A DNA stretch of 64,000 nt from Ursus arctos (lineage: Eukaryota; Chordata; Mammalia; Carnivora; Ursidae). Below are positions 11,089 to 22,505 of this stretch, piece after piece. Made by a program: the position numbers and the translations under genes. Location: NCBI RefSeq assembly GCF_023065955.2, contig NW_026623100.1:16345001-16409000 (forward strand), read 5' to 3'. The stretch's first letter is position 1. Each line of letters starts with the position of its first letter. The notes under the pieces are model-generated. The model had not been told where the DNA came from. It was given only the letters and a program-made list of their open reading frames with translations, and made no database searches.

Positions 11089-11465
11089 CTGTGTAGCTGA
11101 GTGGGTTAAGCAACCAGCCCTTGATTTCAGCTCAGGTCATGATCTCAGGGTCCTGGGCCCCATGTCTGCTCCGCACTCAGCCCAGAGTCCCCTTGAGATT
11201 CTCTTTCTCCCTCTCCCTCTGCCCCTCCCCCCACTGGTGTGCACACATTCTCTCTCTCTGAAGATTATTTATTTATTTATTTATTTGGCACAAGCAGGGG
11301 GGAGCAGCAGGCAGACGGAGAAGCAGACTCCCTTGCTGAGCAGAGAGCCCCATGCGGGGCTCGATCCCAGGACCCCGGGATCATGACCTGAGCTAACTGA
11401 GCCACCCAAGCACCTCTCTCTCTCTCTCTCGAAAATAAATATTTTTTAAAAATTAAAAAATAAAT
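11089..11465 (+). mobile_element. CAN-SINE, plus, split by a second SINE
   Basis: Head and CT-rich body occupy 11089-11263. The CT tract resumes at 11416 and runs into the AATAAA-rich tail. The break is filled by a reverse SINE. Confidence 0.85.
11264..11415 (-). mobile_element. CAN-SINE, minus, nested in a SINE tail
   Basis: 'gattatttatttatttattt' tail, 'ggagaagcagactcccttg', and 'ctgagctaactgagccaccc' head. It inserted into the (TC)n tract of the older SINE, whose TCTCTC sequence lies on both sides. Confidence 0.85.
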
Positions 11466-11719
11466 AAAGACTTCCCCATTGCCCTTTTCCATCTGCCAGT
11501 TCCTAGTCCAGGCTAGTTTAATTCAGAGTAGCAGTGTCCCCCCCCCCGCCCCGCCCCGCCACCCCACTGCCTCCAGCAGGCTACCCATGAATGGAGTTGT
11601 GTAAGACCTAACTTTTGGCAATTCTGAGAGGTCCACAACTTGTTTAATTTTGAAGTGTTCTCTTTTCCCACCCCAAAGTATTCTCCTTGGAGAATCCCTC
11701 ATTCATACCGAGGAGTAAA

Positions 11720-11850
11720 TGCTAGCCCAGGGGCTCAACACCTTATTCTAATTAGAGTGCCTGAACCACCTGGCCTTCCTGTTGCAATGCAGGCTCCGGT
11801 GGGGTGGGCCTACAGTCTGGGTGCTGATGGTTCCCAGACTGGAGAAGCAA
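11720..11850. mobile_element. Possible MER5-like fragment
   Basis: Resembles a diverged MER5 element ('ctaattagagtgcctgaacc', 'ctccggtggggtgggcct'). Weak match by eye. Confidence 0.3.
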
Positions 11851-11859
11851 GGCACTAAG

Positions 11860-12226
11860 TTAATTAGCTTACGCTGCCATAACGAAATACCACAGGCTGA
11901 GTGGCTTGAACAACAGAAATTTCTCACTGCTCTAGAGCCTGGGAAGTCAAAGATCAAGGTACCAGCAAGGTAGGATTCATTTGAAGACCTCTTTTCTTGG
12001 CTTGTAAGCTGCTGCGAGCTCACTGGGGGCTCACATGACCCCTTCCTGTGAGCACAGGGAGGGGTCTCTCTGGTGTCTCTTAAGAGGACAGTAGTCCTCT
12101 CTGATCAGGGCCCCAACCTTATGAACACGTTTAATCTTGCTCTCTTCCATAGAAGCCCCATTTCCAGAAAACTGTGAGGGCTTCCGCATATGAATTTTAG
12201 GGGGACACAAACATTTAGTTCATAGC
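11860..12226 (-). mobile_element. MST/MLT1-type MaLR LTR, minus
   Basis: Starts 'acgctgccataacgaaatacc', contains 'cttgaacaacagaaatttctc' and 'gggccccaaccttatgaac', and ends 'gacacaaacatttagttcat': the reverse complement of an ERVL-MaLR LTR, near full length. Confidence 0.85.
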
Positions 12227-12834
12227 ACTAGGGAACAGAACACTGGAGGGAGAATGTCCTCCTCTGTCCTGGCAGTGGGGAAAGTAAGCACTCCTCGACA
12301 TCGACACCGGGCCTGACCTCAGCACCAGGGGTGATCAGCCTAAAGGATTTATCAGTGACGGGCAGCAATGTTTGTTGCTGGCAGGAAAAATCCATTGTCT
12401 AATTGTGAACCTCGGCATCCTAGAATGATGGGGCAAAGGCTGTTTTCAATTCGATTTAACAGAGCTTCTCTCTGTGGCAATTCTAGCCAATTAAGCCGAC
12501 TCTGCAGGTGCCCAGGCAGAGAGGGCTTTGTGCATGGGCTATATTTAGTACCCAGGTGGCAGGTGGACATCCGCCACACTAAGCCCAGCACTACTTTTCT
12601 CACCACCCCGCCAGTGTCGAGATGACGCCTGGGTGCTTGTGTGGCAACATGGAGGCTCCCCCTGCCCTGCGCTAACCCAGACACCTCCCTCCCACCCCGC
12701 AGTGGCTTTGGAAAAGCTGCCTCAGGTGACACAGTGCTTCTTTATGGGCACCTTGCTCTGGGCCTGCTGGCTTTTTTAGGGCCTATAGAAAATATTTGAA
12801 ACCCGAATTTAAAATGTATGGCTCCAAGAGACAA
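12227..12834. other. Unique sequence, possibly conserved noncoding
   Basis: No repeat is recognised. A 126-codon minus frame (12352-12732) has no known similarity. The balanced, non-repetitive text near 12360-12560 could be a conserved noncoding element, but that needs alignment. Confidence 0.3.
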
Positions 12835-12849
12835 AAATTTCTAAATTGA

Positions 12850-13154
12850 GGGGCGCCTGGCTGGCTCAGTTGGAAGAGTCTGCAACTCTTGATCTCGGAG
12901 TTCTGAGTTTGAGCCCCACGTTGGGTATAGAGATTACTTAAAAATATTGTATTGTATTGTATTGTATTTTAGATAGAGCGCAAACAAGTGGGGGAGGAGC
13001 AGAAGGAAAGGGAGAAGCAGACTCCCCAGTGAGCAGGGAGCCCCATACGGGAATCCATCTCAAGATCAGAGGATAACTCGACCTGAGCCAAAGGCAGATG
13101 CTTAACCGACTAAGCCTCCCAGGTGCCCCGAGATTACTTAAAAATCTTAAAAAG
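12850..13154 (+). mobile_element. Old-type CAN-SINE, plus, split
   Basis: Short old subtype ('gcgcctggctggctcag', 'gagattacttaaaaat'), with perfect 15-bp TSD aaatttctaaattga at 12835-12849 and 13155-13169. Its tail is interrupted by a younger reverse SINE. Confidence 0.95.
12946..13129 (-). mobile_element. CAN-SINE, minus, nested
   Basis: Inserted in the tail of the older SINE, with perfect 16-bp TSD gagattacttaaaaat at 12930-12945 and 13130-13145. Its own tail has become an (ATTGT)n repeat at 12946-12966. Confidence 0.95.
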
Positions 13155-13460
13155 AAATTTCTAAATTGAAATTAGCAAATGTTAATTAAATACCCAGGAA
13201 ATGTCAGTGGGCACCTACAATTGAACTCTACTGTTATATAAATGCCTAATAAATATGTGGTTATGTTATTATATAATGTATATATATGACCATAAGAGCA
13301 ATACGGATATTTTAGAAAGCTAACATGGATAAAAGTCCTTCCAATTTCCTAGAGCAAAGAGAGACATTTAAAGTGGGGTGTGAGTGTGTTTTAATGTTTG
13401 ATACGATGTGAGAGGTCCCCTCGTGTCAGCACACCCAGGCCTGGCCCAGGCATGTTTTCT

Positions 13461-13658
13461 TTTTTTTTTTTTTTTAAAGATTTTATTTTATTTATTTGAC
13501 AGAGACAGCCAGCGAGAGAGGGAACACAAGCAGGGGGAGTGGGAGAGGAAGAAGCAGGCTCATAGCAGAGGAGCCTGATGTGGGGCTCGATCCCAGAACG
13601 CAGGGATCACGCCCTGAGCCCAAGGCAGACGCTTAACGACTGTGCCACCCAGGCGCCC
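13461..13658 (-). mobile_element. Bear-type CAN-SINE, minus
   Basis: Reads 'ggctcatagcagaggagcc' and 'gcttaacgactgtgccaccc', the 'cacagcggttaagc' variant in reverse. Perfect 16-bp TSD cccaggcatgttttct at 13445-13460 and 13659-13674 marks it as young. Confidence 0.95.
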
Positions 13659-13789
13659 CCCAGGCATGTTTTCTAATCGCTGTGAAGACCCTGTCCCTTG
13701 GGCAAGGCCTGATTCTTACTCAACCTGTTGCCAAGGTTGTGAGGACGCTCAGGTTGGCCCTGTGCGATCCCGACGCGACCCAGGCCCAA

Positions 13790-13995
13790 CGTTCTGCAAC
13801 AGAGCTTCTCAGAGGGCCCTCCAGGAGCCCCCTACAACATGTGGAGTGCTTGTTCAGCATGCGGTTTGGGGCCTCAAGAACTACTGGGTCACATTCCCTG
13901 GGGGAGGGCCCCAGGGAAGCTGCACTTGCACCAAGCTCCCAGCTGACGCAGATACACAGTCAGGTATTAGAACCCGAGCTCTGGAAGCTCTGCCT
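13790..13995. mobile_element. MER5-like hAT fragment
   Basis: Diverged match to MER5-type text ('gtggagtgcttgttcagcatg', 'aagctcccagctgacgcag'). Confidence 0.45.
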
Positions 13996-14324
13996 CCTGT
14001 TTGGCAGAGGGCTGTCCAGAGTTGATATGAAGTGGGTCTCGGGGTATGAGCCAGGACCTCTGAGGTGCCGTGGCAGAGCACTGGGGCCAGGGCCAGGACC
14101 CAAGCAAGGCGGCTAGGGCTGAAAGGGGCAGCAGGTAAGACCAAGAGACTGGGGCTTGTGCCTTTTCTGGCTCCTTAATTCTCCCACCTGCCCTGGGCCA
14201 GTCTGCAGGGCTCAGGCCCTAACAGGAGCTCCTTGGGGCTGGATTTGATATCCAGAGCAAGATCAAAGGGACAGACATGGGGGGTACGGGAGGGCTGTTA
14301 TGTGCTTATTGACCCATTTATTTG

Positions 14325-14560
14325 GTATATGTTCCTTCATCCGATATTGATTGAGCACTTATTCTGCACGAGACCCTGGGCCAGGCCCTGGCCATATAGC
14401 CATGAACAAAGATGAATATTGTTCCCTGCCTTGTGGGACACACAGGTCTGGCACAGCTGCTGGGCAGAAGCTAACAGGGCTGCTGGGTCCTGGTGAGAGC
14501 TGCTGGGAAGTGGAGGTGGGGTCATGGGCCAGAGGAAGAGGTCCCCTCTCACTCTAGGTA
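14325..14560 (-). mobile_element. L2 LINE 3' end, minus
   Basis: 'gattgagcacttattctgcacg' followed by 'gaatattgttccctgcct' is the reversed L2 3' end, diverged. Confidence 0.6.
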
Positions 14561-14599
14561 GGAAAGGGCCTGGCCCAGGCAGCCTCTGTGGAATGTCTG

Positions 14600-15352
14600 C
14601 TGAAGGTTCTGAACCTGCAACCGATCAACCTGTGAGTCTTGACACCTGCCTCTCTCCCCTGTTCCGTCCACCTCCAATTCCTGTCCATTCTGCTTCCAAA
14701 ACATCTCTTGCTACTGTCCAGTTGTCCTTATTTCCACTGCTACTAACTCAGCCCAAGCCACTGTCTTCTCCCACCAAGGATGATGGCGGGAGCCCCCCAC
14801 TGGCCACATCATTACAGCCCTATACTTCTCCATCTCCAAAGCATTATCCTCTTAGCTTCCTGCCAGGGACATGCATAGAGCCCCTCCAGTGACTTCCCCA
14901 TGCACTGAGGATAAAATCAAAACTACCTCTAACATGGCTCATAAGACTGACTCCTGACAATCTGGCCCGGGCTTCCTCACAGACCTTATCTAATGCCAGT
15001 GTCCCCGGCTCGCTCTGCTTCCTGCCAAAGTTGGTCAGCCCCAATGACACTCACATACCTGGAATGCCTTTCCTCACTTCCTTTCCCATTGCCTAAGTGA
15101 TTGCTACTTACCCTTTTGTCACTTGCCCTGAAGCCTTCCTTGACCACTCCCCACCCCCAATGTAATGAGGTCCCTTGGCTCTTCTACCTTTATTTTGTAT
15201 TCAAAGCATGTATGTGGCAATTATATATTGTGATGATTTAATGACTGGATCATAAGCTCTTCCAGGCAGAGACCTGATCTATTTTGTCCTTTTCGGTAGA
15301 CACGGTGCCCGGCACACTGGTACTCAATAAATATTTGTTGAACGAATGAGCA
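14600..15352 (+). mobile_element. L2 LINE 3' region, plus
   Basis: Classical order of L2 landmarks: 'ctcttgctactgtccag', 'agcccctccagtgacttcc', 'tccttgaccactcccc', 'cataagctcttccaggcag', ending 'caataaatatttgttgaacg'. Broken frames only. It lies head to tail with the preceding reverse L2 piece. Confidence 0.85.
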
Positions 15353-15490
15353 AGCAAGGACACAGTGTGCATGTTCTAAAGTGTCCATCTTTGTGACAGG
15401 AATCATGGGAAATGCAAGGAAGAGGGAAAAAATCATAGTCCCTGAATTTTAATAGATTTAAGAAGGTATTTCCCCATCTGACAGACATTT

Positions 15491-15870
15491 GTATTAGTTG
15501 TCTACTACTGTAAAAAATGACCCCCAAATTTTGCAGCTTCAGACAAATGTATAACTTAGTAGGTCAGGTATTTGGAAGGCATTTAGCTGAGGGGTCTGTC
15601 TCTGGGCTTCTCATGAGGACAAAGCTGGAGTCATCTGAAGGCTTGACAGGGGCAGGAAGATGCCTGCCTGCCATTAGTATGGTTGTGGCTTAGTAGCCCC
15701 AGTTCTTCACCACGTGGACCTTTTCATAGGGCTGCGTAAGTGTCCTTCTGACCCTGACGTGGTGGCTAAATTCCACCAGAGCAGGCGATCCAAGAGATCA
15801 TAAAATGTCTTTTATAAGCCTTGGGATTCTGCCACCTCCTATTGGTTATACGGGTCGGCTCCACTTACTG
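15491..15870 (-). mobile_element. MaLR-type LTR, minus
   Basis: 'gtattagttgtctactactg', 'ggagtcatctgaaggcttg', 'ttcaccacgtggacc', 'ccaagagatcataaaatg' and 'cctattggttatac' follow the reverse complement of the same old LTR family seen at 5618. Confidence 0.6.
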
Positions 15871-15879
15871 AGGAAGACT

Positions 15880-16340
15880 ACACAGGGGCACGAACACCAG
15901 GTGAGGATCTTGGGGGTCATGATGAAGGCTGAATACCAAGTGCTGAAGTGTAGCGCCCTGTAAGCATGAATTCAAGGACGGGAACGATCTCGGGTTTGAT
16001 GATTCGCTCTGTATCCTAAAGAATGACTACTGGAGAATTGTCCATAGTGGAGGGAAGGCAGGCCGGGTAGGAGCATAAGCAAAGGCACTGAGGCAGGAAA
16101 TGGACATCATGAATTTATTAATCAGAGAGGAGCACGGTGTGGCTGGAACAGAGATTGCTTATAGTTTCAGATAGAGGTAATAAGACAAGTAGTTAGATGA
16201 TAACTAATCAAAGGGGACCCTGGAAGCCAGGCAGTGGCATTCTGTTCTGATGGGTTGTCAGTAAGGAGCAACAGTGAGTGGTATGACATCTGACCAGGAT
16301 GAAAGCAGAGCTTTAGGAAGCATAATCGAGGGGCAGCACT
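15880..16340 (-). mobile_element. L2-like fragment, minus
   Basis: 'caaaggcactgaggcagg', 'gtggctggaacagagattg' and 'ggcagtggcattctg' resemble the reverse of L2 3' sequence. Diverged. Confidence 0.45.
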
Positions 16341-17169
16341 AAGGGTGCCTTAGTCTGGGGAGAGACTGAAGGCAGAGCCATGAGCCTTGGCCTGGCGAGA
16401 ACCTGAAATAAGATCTTGGTGATAGGAGTGGAAAGGAGGCAGAGTTTTAAGTGTTAGCATTAGAGGAAAGGGAAATGGAAGGTGAGGTGGAGAGATGGGT
16501 CCGCACCTCACTTTCTCCATGCACAGAATGGGGAGGGGGTGGTAAGTGTCTGTTCTACCCATCTCTCAGCACTGGGTTGAGCTCCAGGGGATTCGGTGGA
16601 TATGAAATGACTTTGATGGGAGTGAAGGTGTAGACACTGAAGGGATCACTATTGGTGTAGGAACAACTCAGTCGGTGAGCAGTGTTTATTTTAGGACAGA
16701 GGGAGGTAAGGTTGGGAAAAGAATAGAGGATGAGGGACATGTCTGCCTAGCTCCCCCTCCCTCTACCCCATTCATCCATTATGGATCTAAATTCTAGTAC
16801 CCCTTTCTTCCTCTCTTTGTTTCCCTCTCTTTGTTAGCCAGCTGCAATCTGGGCACTTGTTTCCATGTATTCTGGGGGGCCTAAAATCTCCTCCTTCCCC
16901 TCTGTTCACCACAGGTGCACCACAGTAGGGAGACTGTGCTGGGGGAACACCGGCCCTGGCTAGCTACTGCCTTAGGCTGAGCAGCCTGAGAGACTGGGTC
17001 TTGCAGAGCCTAAAGTTGTGCCGCCATAGGCACAGAGGCGGAGAGGCTGATCCAGCCCACACACTTTGACCTGCAGGGTAACCTCTGCATCTCATCTCTC
17101 CTGATCCACTTAGTTCCTTGCCCCAAATGAATTTGCAGAGAAGACAGAGCGGTTTTGTTCTCATTACAT
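16341..17169. other. No feature recognised
   Basis: Unique-looking sequence. Short frames on both strands have no similarity I can name. Confidence 0.35.
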
Positions 17170-17385
17170 TAATAACAATGAGAGTCTGTATTTGAATTCT
17201 TCTTGTCATTCCAAGTACTTTGACAAACATCACCACTAAGGCGCACATATGAACGACCGCACTGTCCCAGCTTCACAACTTACCAACTGGTTAGTTCCGT
17301 TCTGTAGGCCTCTGTCTCCCCATCTGTGAAATGGGCTAGCAATAGAACTACCCTTGTCAAGCATCGGTGAGGACTGAATGAGGCT
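17170..17385 (+). mobile_element. MIR SINE, plus
   Basis: 'gcttcacaacttaccaactg', 'ctgtctccccatctgtgaaatggg', and 'ggtgaggactgaatgagg' reproduce the MIR core and 3' half. Confidence 0.75.
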
Positions 17386-17936
17386 CAGCGCAGTGTCTGG
17401 TGGGTCATGTCAAAAGGGCAGAGCTCCCACTCTCAAAATGCCTGCAGGCTGTTTGGAAAGACATGTGAAAAGAAAAAAGTCTGCTTTTTTTGGGCTGCCT
17501 GGGCTTTTGTTAATAAATTTCCAGCGGGACGTTTCCGCCACTTGCCTTTTTTTAGAGACACAAGAGAGGAGAATTGAAAACATTTCCTATGTTGAAATGA
17601 AAGGCACTATTTAATCTTGCCACCATCTGCCTTCGCTCCAGGCTGGGAGCCCGCAGGCCCAGCTCCCTGTTTCCTAGCGACAGGACAGGCACACCTTCCC
17701 CATTAGAGAAAAACACCCACTGCGGGGGATGCTCCTGCCCCAGGGAACTGGGGACCAGTCGTCCCAGAGCGCAAGGGGACCCAGACTTCCTGGACGTGGG
17801 TCTTCAAACAGGCCACACTGTTCCTCCTTCCTGAGATCAGGCTGCCGCTGGGCCAGCACTTAGTTTGCAAAGTCCTTGAGGGTCACCCTCTGTGCCCCGA
17901 GCCCCCTCTTCTTCCCCAACAAAGCTCAAAGGTTGT
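17386..17936. other. Unique sequence, possibly conserved noncoding
   Basis: No repeat or exon recognised. The AT-balanced block near 17450-17620 with 'cagcgggacgtttccgcc' looks neither repeat-derived nor coding. Confidence 0.3.
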
Positions 17937-18362
17937 GTCTGTTTCCTAGGGCTCATAACAAAACACCACAAACTGGGCGGCTTCAACAACAGAAATTTAT
18001 ATTCTCATCATTCTGGAGGTCACAAGTAAAATCAAGGTGTTGGTGGGGTTGGTCCCTTCCAGCGGCTCTGAGGGAGACCAGATCCATGCATGTCCCTAGG
18101 TTCTAGTGGCTCCGGCAATCCCTGACATCCCTTAGTTTGTGGGTGCCTCACTTTCTGCCTGCATCCTGCTGTGGCTTTCTCCATCTCTTGACCTCTTCCC
18201 TTATCAGGGCACCTGTCACTGGATTTAGGGTCCACCCTAATCCAGAATGATCTCCTGTGATCCTTACCTTAATTATACTTTTAGAGACCATTTTTCAGAA
18301 TCCTCTTCTGAGGTTCCTGGCAGACAAATCTTTTTTTGGGGGGCCATTACTCAACCTACTGT
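17937..18362 (-). mobile_element. MST/MLT1-type MaLR LTR, minus
   Basis: 'gtttcctagggctcataac', 'ggcggcttcaacaacagaaa', 'ctggaggtcacaagtaaaatc', then diverged text to about 18362. Confidence 0.8.
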
Positions 18363-18985
18363 CGAGGCTATCACGTCACCTGCGTGCCTCCTGTCCAGGT
18401 GAGAAGGTTTGGTAAACTGCTATTAGGGATGGTATTTGGGATGTCCCTTGATCCTCAGCCACGAGATGTATATTTTGGAACTGGAGCTTGGAACAGAGCA
18501 ACACCATAACCCAAGAGGATATAACCCTCATGGTGGGATACTGGGTGTGGCCCTCCCGCAGGGAGACCCTTTCCGACAACACGTCTTCCTGGTGATCCTG
18601 GGCCCTGAGTGGCAGCACCCAAGCCTGTGCAGCTGGGCAAACAGGAGAGTCACGCCTGCACTGCCTCCTACACCCTGCAGGGCTGTTGGGGCCCTTCATC
18701 CTACCTGGGCCAGGGAGATCTGCAGACTGGCCCACCCTCGAGGGGGCCCCCCAGGCTCTGGGAATGACCCACCCTCTTTCCCCTCCCTTCACAAACAAGA
18801 CCATCACCTCCGGATTTGGGAGATCTCCAGTTCCCCAAGTGTCCCCCTCACTGATGGCTGAAAACTGACCATCTGAAATCCGTTTCTTTCAGTCCTTATC
18901 TTTATATCTTTAAAACATCCTATGCAACCACAAACCATCATATGAATTTATTATTTTTTAATTTTTATTTATTTTTTTTATTTTT
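18363..18985. other. No feature recognised
   Basis: Overlapping antiparallel frames of about 140 codons (18376-18861) share the same DNA, and neither looks like a known protein. Confidence 0.35.
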
Positions 18986-19163
18986 AAAAATTTATTTGTT
19001 TGCAAGAGAGAGAGAGAGAAAACACAAGCAGTGGGGAAGGGGCGAGGCAGAGGGAGAAGCAGATTCCTTGCTGAGCAGAGAGCCTGTTGTGAGGCTCAAT
19101 CCCAGGACCCTGAGATCATAACCTGAGCCAAAGGCAGACACTTGACTGAGCCACCCAGGGACC
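18986..19163 (-). mobile_element. CAN-SINE, minus
   Basis: 'gagaagcagattccttgctg' to 'cttgactgagccacccag'. It lies directly in front of a second minus SINE. The A/T tail extends left to about 18945. Confidence 0.85.
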
Positions 19164-19173
19164 CTATTTTTCT

Positions 19174-19361
19174 TTTTAAAGATTTTACTCACTTATTTGA
19201 GAGAGAAAGAGAGAATGAGTTGGGGGGCGGGGCAGAGAGAGAGGGAGAAGCAGACTCCCCGCTGAGCAGGGAGCCCAATGTGGGGCTCCATCCCAGGACC
19301 CTGGGATCCTGACCTGAGCCAAAGGCAGACGCGTTACCGACTGAGCCACCCAGGCGCCCTG
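19174..19361 (-). mobile_element. CAN-SINE, minus
   Basis: Complete copy from 'ttttaaagattttactcac' to 'actgagccacccaggcgcc', in tandem with the preceding copy. Confidence 0.92.
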
Positions 19362-19364
19362 ACT

Positions 19365-19850
19365 TTATTTATTTTTAATAGGTAATACATTGTCATAGTT
19401 CCAGATTCCAAAGGAACAAAAGGACATTCTGTGAAAATTCTCCCTCCCACTCCTGTCTCCCAACCACCCAATCCACCTCTCCAGAAGCCACTGATGTTGC
19501 AAGTCTGCAGTATGCTCCGGAGGCACAGATATAGTCCTAGATCTGTGTTCTCCCTCTTCTGCACAAATGGTAGTTCCTATACCTAGTTCTGCAGCTTGGT
19601 GTTTTCACCTCACGATATATTTTGGGGCTCCTTCCACATCCGTCATAGAGAGCCTGCTCATGTGTTTTTTCAGTGGCAGAAGTACCCACAGTGAGCAAGC
19701 CCCAGGGTGTGTCCCCATGCCCTGTTGACGGGCACATGGGCTGTTGGCTAGGTTTCCTGCTCCTGGAAACAAGGCCACAGTGAATGCCTCAGGTGTGCAT
19801 CCTGTAGCGTGTGAGTGGAAATAAATCTCTAGAGTAAGTTGCGAGAAGTG
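19365..19850 (-). mobile_element. Old L1-like fragment, minus
   Basis: 'tgcacaaatggtagttcc', 'cttggtgttttcacctcacg', 'tccttccacatccgtcatagag' follow a common mammalian L1-type reverse-orientation sequence. Diverged, no frame. Confidence 0.45.
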
Positions 19851-19984
19851 GCCTGGGCTTCCCCCGCTCCTGCTGTGCACCTGGAGGGCACTCAGGCCCC
19901 GGACCGACCAGCACAGCCTCCAAGGGCCTGGCTGGTTTATTTGAAGATGGTGAGCGCTCTGCAGGTGGGAATGTGAAACCCGTC

Positions 19985-20188
19985 ATGGGGCTCCTGGGTG
20001 GCTCAGTCGTTAAGCATCTGCTTTCGGCTCAGGTTATGATCCCTGGGTCCTGGGATCGAGTCCCACATCAGGCTCCCCGCTCAGCAAGGAGCCTGCTTCT
20101 CCCTCTCCTTCTGCCTGTGCTCCCCCTACTTTTGCTCGCTCTCTGTCAAATAAATAAATAAAATCTTTAAAAAGGAAAAAGAGAAAGA
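19985..20188 (+). mobile_element. CAN-SINE, plus
   Basis: Full length. TSD aatgtgaaacccgtc (19970-19984) and aatgtgaaacccatc (20189-20203), one mismatch. Confidence 0.93.
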
Positions 20189-20344
20189 AATGTGAAACCC
20201 ATCTTGATGGGGGTCTTTAGGGATGCAGCAGAGTAACTCAGATGCAACTCAATCCCATATAGTTTTTATGTTGCTGTTAAACTGGCTCAAGCCTTGCCTC
20301 TAGGCGCAGTCTGTGTCCAGATCCCTCAGGGTGGGCTGGGGCTG

Positions 20345-20425
20345 GAGACTGCAGGCCTGGCTCCTAGCTCCGGCTCTGCTCTGTGAGACCTTGGCAAACC
20401 ACTCACCCTCTCTGGGACAGTGAGT
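20345..20425 (+). mobile_element. MIR fragment, plus
   Basis: 'ggctctgctctgtgagacc' and 'ttggcaaaccactcaccctctctggg' match the MIR core. Confidence 0.6.
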
Positions 20426-22079
20426 ACTTGAATCTTTGTCGTTCCCTCTTTTCCAGACTTGCAGAAAGGTAGGAAAATGTGTTCCACAGCTCCCTGCAAG
20501 TCATGCCCCAACAGCAATCACACCCTATTTATTAATAATTACAGTGGCCATGAAACAGAGTAAACCCCATTTCACCCTCTGGCTGGTGTATTTATTTCCA
20601 ATTTTATGTCCTTGGCTCTGTGAAAGAAAAATAAGTTTGAGGAACATATTTCATTCTGGGCTTACCTGGCCTGCCAGGGTGCTGCGGGCTGCAGGCAGAT
20701 CTGTGGGATTTGGCCCTGCAGACCCTGAGGGGCCGGGGAGTTTGTTGTGGGAGCCGCCTGGGCCAGGTTAGGGGTGGGGTATCTATGAGGATTTTCTGCC
20801 TGGAGACCTCAAATATGGACAACTAACATTTTCCTGGTGCTTTCTCAGTTAATATGTGATTCAGTCAGATTCTTAGTAATAATAGATGTAAGCAGAAAAA
20901 GAAACTAGTGAAAAAAATTTTTGGGTAGGGGGATACTCACAGATTTACCTAAAATTTGAAGCAGGCAGCTCAGAGATCAGGTGGGAGCCAATAGAAGACA
21001 AGGTAGCCAGGGGCTGAAATCATTCCCTGGGAATGAAGAGGTGAGGACCCCATGGCTTCAGACCTACAGGCAGCGTGACCACTGCCCAGGCTGAACATGG
21101 ACACCAGAGACTGAGGTGACCTGTTACTACAGATTGTTATCTCATTGTCCACCTCAGCCACCATGGTGGACCCAATGGGGTGGCCTCTGTGTCTGCTCTT
21201 GTAAGTCACTTACTTGGGAATAAATGTCCCTTCCTGCCCCAATGCCCAACGTGTGGAACCTGGGTCACTGTCCACACCCCTAACCACAAGGGAGTTGGAA
21301 GAAAGTGGGTGGCCTTCTCAGCTTCTAGAATGGGAAGCCAGCCTGCTCCTCTAAAGACTTATGAAGTGGGACCCTCCATCCTAAGGAGGGGGTGTCAGAT
21401 GTAGGGTGGCAGAAAGGCAGCTGTCATGACTCTTTCCACAACAGTCTCAGGATTTGGGTTACTCTAAGCATATCCGACTTGTTGGGGGGTGCTGGGGTGG
21501 TGTCTTTACCCGAGCCAGGGCTCCTGGGATCTTTCTATGGCGATCTTTGTGCAGAGCCGTCTGACGTTGTAGCTTATGGCTCAGCATCAGCACACCATTA
21601 GGGGATTATTAGCAGATGCCCCTCTTTTCCATTCTTTCCAACAGCACTAATGGTAGGCCTGGAGCACACCCCCACATCCATTTGCAACCCACACACCTTA
21701 AGCTGCCACAAAAGCTCCTTTTAACCATGAAAACAATGCTGTTTGTCCTTTGGAAGATATTTGCTGGGAAGCAAAGACTTTCAGTAGAAAAATAGGAAGT
21801 TAGAGACAGAGATGTAGCCTGAGGCTGTGTGCCAGGCTGGCTGCCTGGGACTCTACCACAGAGAGGGGCTCCAGGGCCCCAGAGGGCTGCCTGGGGCTCC
21901 GCCGCTGGTGGTCACTGTGCAGCTCAGCGTCTCACCGCAGGGAGTCCGCTCTGTGGGGACAATGAGTGAGGCAAGCCTGAGCTCCGTGGCTCAATGAAGA
22001 GTCTCCGCAGCGGAGCACAGAAGTGTCCAGCTGTGGCTGCGCAGCGTTGGCCTCAGTAACCGGTGGTGGCAGGGGCGAC
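20426..22079. other. Mostly unrecognised sequence
   Basis: Includes an ATG in perfect Kozak context (gccaccatgg, ATG at 21163) that opens 12 codons reading MVDPMGWPLCLL, then runs into a GTAAGT donor-like site at 21201. An 'aataaatgtccc' lies shortly after. This may be an LTR-like relic rather than an exon. Nothing else recognised. Confidence 0.3.
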
Positions 22080-22190
22080 TGTCCAACCTGTGCATGTCAC
22101 AGATACAGAAACCCAGGTGCGGAGAAAGGGGCAGTGAGTTGCCCTGGGTGACTCTGCAGGTGAGGGGCAGAGTGGGGATTAGGGCATGGT
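22080..22190 (-). mobile_element. MIR fragment, minus
   Basis: 'cacagatacagaaacccagg' followed by 'cagtgagttgccctgggtgac' is MIR in reverse. Confidence 0.6.
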
Positions 22191-22261
22191 CCTGCACCCC
22201 TGCCACCACCCCCCCAAACAGGATGCTGACACAGGTGTTGGGAATGGGAATATGAACCACC

Positions 22262-22505
22262 AGGGGACCTTGTTGGAATCCAGACTTTGATTCAGCAGCT
22301 GGGGGCCAGCTGAGAGTCTGTGTTTCTAACCAGCACCTGGGGGTGGCCCTTCCAGGAGCCAGGCTTTGGAGCTGTGGTTTGCACCTGGCAGTGCATTAGA
22401 GTCACCTGGGGAGCTTTCATAAAATGCTGACGCTCGCCACCAGAGCCTCACGGAGCTGGAGGTGGTCAGAGAACCTCATGTACACCTGCGTTGAGGAGAA
22501 CCGCA
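22262..22505. mobile_element. Two abutting MER5A-like elements
   Basis: 22262-22370 carries 'gattcagcagctggggg' and 'gtgtttctaaccagcacc'. 22371-22505 carries 'gcattagagtcacctggggag' and ends 'gaggagaaccgc'. Both resemble MER5A. Confidence 0.6.

Noticed and set aside
14007..14131. Possible exon between 'cctgtttggcag' and CAG|GTAAGA
   Set aside because: Weak acceptor, no partner exon, and no recognisable or conserved-looking frame.
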